The position numbers and the translations under genes are program-made. Shown here piece after piece: positions 62,707 through 64,000 of a stretch of DNA of 64,000 nucleotides; positions within the stretch are counted from its first letter, which is position 1; each line of letters starts with the position of its first letter. The DNA lies in NCBI GenBank assembly GCA_951800685.1, contig CATOJY010000002.1, positions 1 through 64,000 of the forward strand. Reading direction: 5' to 3'. The notes beneath the pieces were generated by a model, which ran no database searches, was not told the DNA's origin, and saw only the letters and a program-made list of their open reading frames with translations. The DNA is from an uncultured Lachnospiraceae bacterium. Its GTDB lineage: Bacteria; Bacillota; Clostridia; Lachnospirales; Lachnospiraceae.

Positions 62707-64000
62707 ATGTGCGGGATTGCCGGTTTATGTAATTGGGGTGCAGGATGGCAGGAAAACATAGAGCGGATGAATGAGCGGATGCGTTACAGAGGGCCGGACG
62801 CGTCGGGTGTCTGGGCATCGGAAGATCAGGCGGTGGTGTTGGGCCACAGACGTCTGGCTGTAGTAGATCTGACACCGTCGGGAGCGCAGCCGATGGAATC
62901 GCAGGATGGGCGTTATGTCATGGCATATAATGGGGAAATCTATAATTACCGTATGCTTCGTGCGAAATTGCAGGAGGAAGGTAAAGTAACTGCTTTCAGG
63001 GGGACTTCCGACACAGAGGTCCTTCTGGAAGCAGTTTGTGCGTATGGATTGGAAAAAACACTTGTTATGGCAAAGGGTATGTTTGCAATAGCGGTGTACG
63101 ACAAAAAAGAACATAAGTTATTATTAGCGCGAGACCGTGTTGGTGAAAAACCGTTGTACTATGGATTCGTAGGAAAGACAAAGTTTGTGTTTGGGTCTGA
63201 TTTAAATTCAATCGCCTCGCTGGAGGGATTTCATAATCCTGTGAATGCGAAAGTTTTAGAGCAGTATTTCCGCTATGGCTATGTGCCGGCTCCTCATTCG
63301 ATCTACGAAAATATTTACAAACTGGAACCGGGCAGGCTGCTGGAGATCAGGTCTCCTTTTGCTCAATATGAGAAAAAAACCTATTGGTCGATGCTGGAGA
63401 CGGCAGTCACAGGACAGAAACATCTTTTTCAGGGAAGTGAGCCGGAGGCTGCTGAGGAGTTAGAGCGGCTGTTGAAGAGCGCCATTCGCGATCAGATGGA
63501 GGCTGATGTGCCGGTAGGGGCATTTCTATCCGCAGGGATTGACAGCAGCACTGTGGTATCGCTGATGCAGTCTGTCAGTGAAAGGAAAGTGAGAAGTTTC
63601 ACAATCGGTATGTGGGAGAAGAAGTTTAATGAGGCTGGAATTGCAAAGCAGATTGCAGAACATCTGGGGACGGAGCATACGGAACTGTATATTACAGAGA
63701 AGGATGCACGTGAGGTGATTCCGAAACTGTCCGGGATATTCGGGGAACCATTTGCGGATTCATCCCAGATTCCTACGTATCTGGTGAGTAAGATGACGAG
63801 GGAACATGTGACGGTGTCTCTGAGTGGTGATGGCGGAGATGAATTGTTCTGCGGCTATAATACGTATGCTTCGCTTGACAGGATCTGGAATAAGACCAGG
63901 AAGATTCCCTATCTGCTCCGGCGGCCGGCCGGTGTTCTGCTGGAGACTGCAGGCGGGATAAAAGGGGGAGCGTTGACGACACGTGCCAGGCTTTTGGGTG
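62707..64000 (+). CDS. asnB: Asparagine synthetase-type amidotransferase (AsnB family), copy 2, cut by the right edge
   Basis: The frame is open from ATG 62707 (AGAGAGGGAAAG upstream) to the window end, 431 residues, with no stop. The glutaminase domain begins 'MCGIAGLCNWG' with Cys2, followed by 'RYRGPDASG', 'HRRLAVVDL' and 'YNGEIYNY'. The PP-loop reads 'SAGIDSS' from residue 275, with Ala where SGG is usual, and 'SLSGDGGDELFCGYNTY' follows. It is clearly related to the copy at 57.5 kb but not a recent duplicate. It probably amidates another uronic acid or glycan carboxyl. About 200 C-terminal residues lie outside the window. Confidence 0.92.
   Translation, partial: MCGIAGLCNWGAGWQENIERMNERMRYRGPDASGVWASEDQAVVLGHRRLAVVDLTPSGAQPMESQDGRYVMAYNGEIYNYRMLRAKLQEEGKVTAFRGTSDTEVLLEAVCAYGLEKTLVMAKGMFAIAVYDKKEHKLLLARDRVGEKPLYYGFVGKTKFVFGSDLNSIASLEGFHNPVNAKVLEQYFRYGYVPAPHSIYENIYKLEPGRLLEIRSPFAQYEKKTYWSMLETAVTGQKHLFQGSEPEAAEELERLLKSAIRDQMEADVPVGAFLSAGIDSSTVVSLMQSVSERKVRSFTIGMWEKKFNEAGIAKQIAEHLGTEHTELYITEKDAREVIPKLSGIFGEPFADSSQIPTYLVSKMTREHVTVSLSGDGGDELFCGYNTYASLDRIWNKTRKIPYLLRRPAGVLLETAGGIKGGALTTRARLLG

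Noticed and set aside
1..64000. CRISPR arrays, tRNA/rRNA genes, insertion sequences and phage genes
   Set aside because: Looked for by eye across the window; no regularly spaced repeats, tRNA-like cloverleaf, transposase or integrase sequence was recognised.

Overview
The window reads as chromosomal DNA of a Gram-positive anaerobe of the Clostridia, most likely a Lachnospiraceae-type gut bacterium. Base composition looks close to balanced. The tetrapyrrole gene order (hemC, cobA-hemD fusion, hemB, hemL) is clostridial, the large multipass protein families are ones common in Lachnospiraceae, ribosome sites are strong AGGAGG-like, and TTG/GTG starts are used. Placement is by inference from gene content, since no rRNA or other phylogenetic marker is present.

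Positions 1-5310 hold the end of a tetrapyrrole (siroheme/cobalamin precursor) operon. From 5500 to the right edge almost everything is one very large surface-glycan superlocus, mostly on the + strand, cut into modules by recognisable promoters (about 5500, 12445 minus, 16845 minus, 16900, 18142, 30253, weaker ones near 56455 and 59974) and one clear terminator (56379-56406).

Module A (5.5-18.1 kb) makes CMP-pseudaminic acid: PseB, PseC, PseG (minus strand), PseF and PseI, with a GT2, a large membrane protein, an ATP-grasp ligase plus a fold-type III PLP decarboxylase on the minus strand, and a sialyltransferase-like (GT52-like) gene. PseH is not in its usual place; a GNAT at 26.7 kb is a candidate. 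Module B (18.2-30.2 kb) has an ABC-type lipid-glycan flippase, GtrA, an acyltransferase-3, WecE-type sugar aminotransferase, GNAT, a polyprenyl-phosphate GT2 and three large multipass proteins, which together suggest sugar addition on the outer face of the membrane.

Module C (30.3-56.2 kb) looks like a lipid-linked oligosaccharide or capsule operon: a Wzy/WaaL-like polymerase or ligase, a PglF-type dehydratase, a PglE-type aminotransferase, a DUF2164 protein, a PglC-type initiating transferase, a second ATP-grasp, a PglA-like GT4, UDP-HexNAc dehydrogenase and epimerase (UDP-GalNAcA supply), a GT10, a formyltransferase, several GT4s, and two DUF6020-type membrane proteins when Module B is counted. 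It ends with a striking set of MBOAT, SGNH partner, FkbH-like HAD protein, acyl carrier protein, MaoC hydratase and SDR, with no ketosynthase. I read this as a dedicated acyl-ACP supply line for decorating the glycan. Module D (56.6 kb to the edge) has a polysaccharide-deacetylase-like protein, two asparagine-synthetase-type amidotransferases (the second cut by the window end), a GT4 behind a 758-base AT-rich gap, and another SGNH protein.

No rRNA, tRNA, CRISPR array, IS element or phage gene was seen. The least explained parts are the FkbH/ACP/MaoC/SDR plus MBOAT set, the ATP-grasp paralogue pair with its PLP decarboxylase, and the combination of a bacillosamine-type pathway lacking PglD with a nearby divergent formyltransferase.
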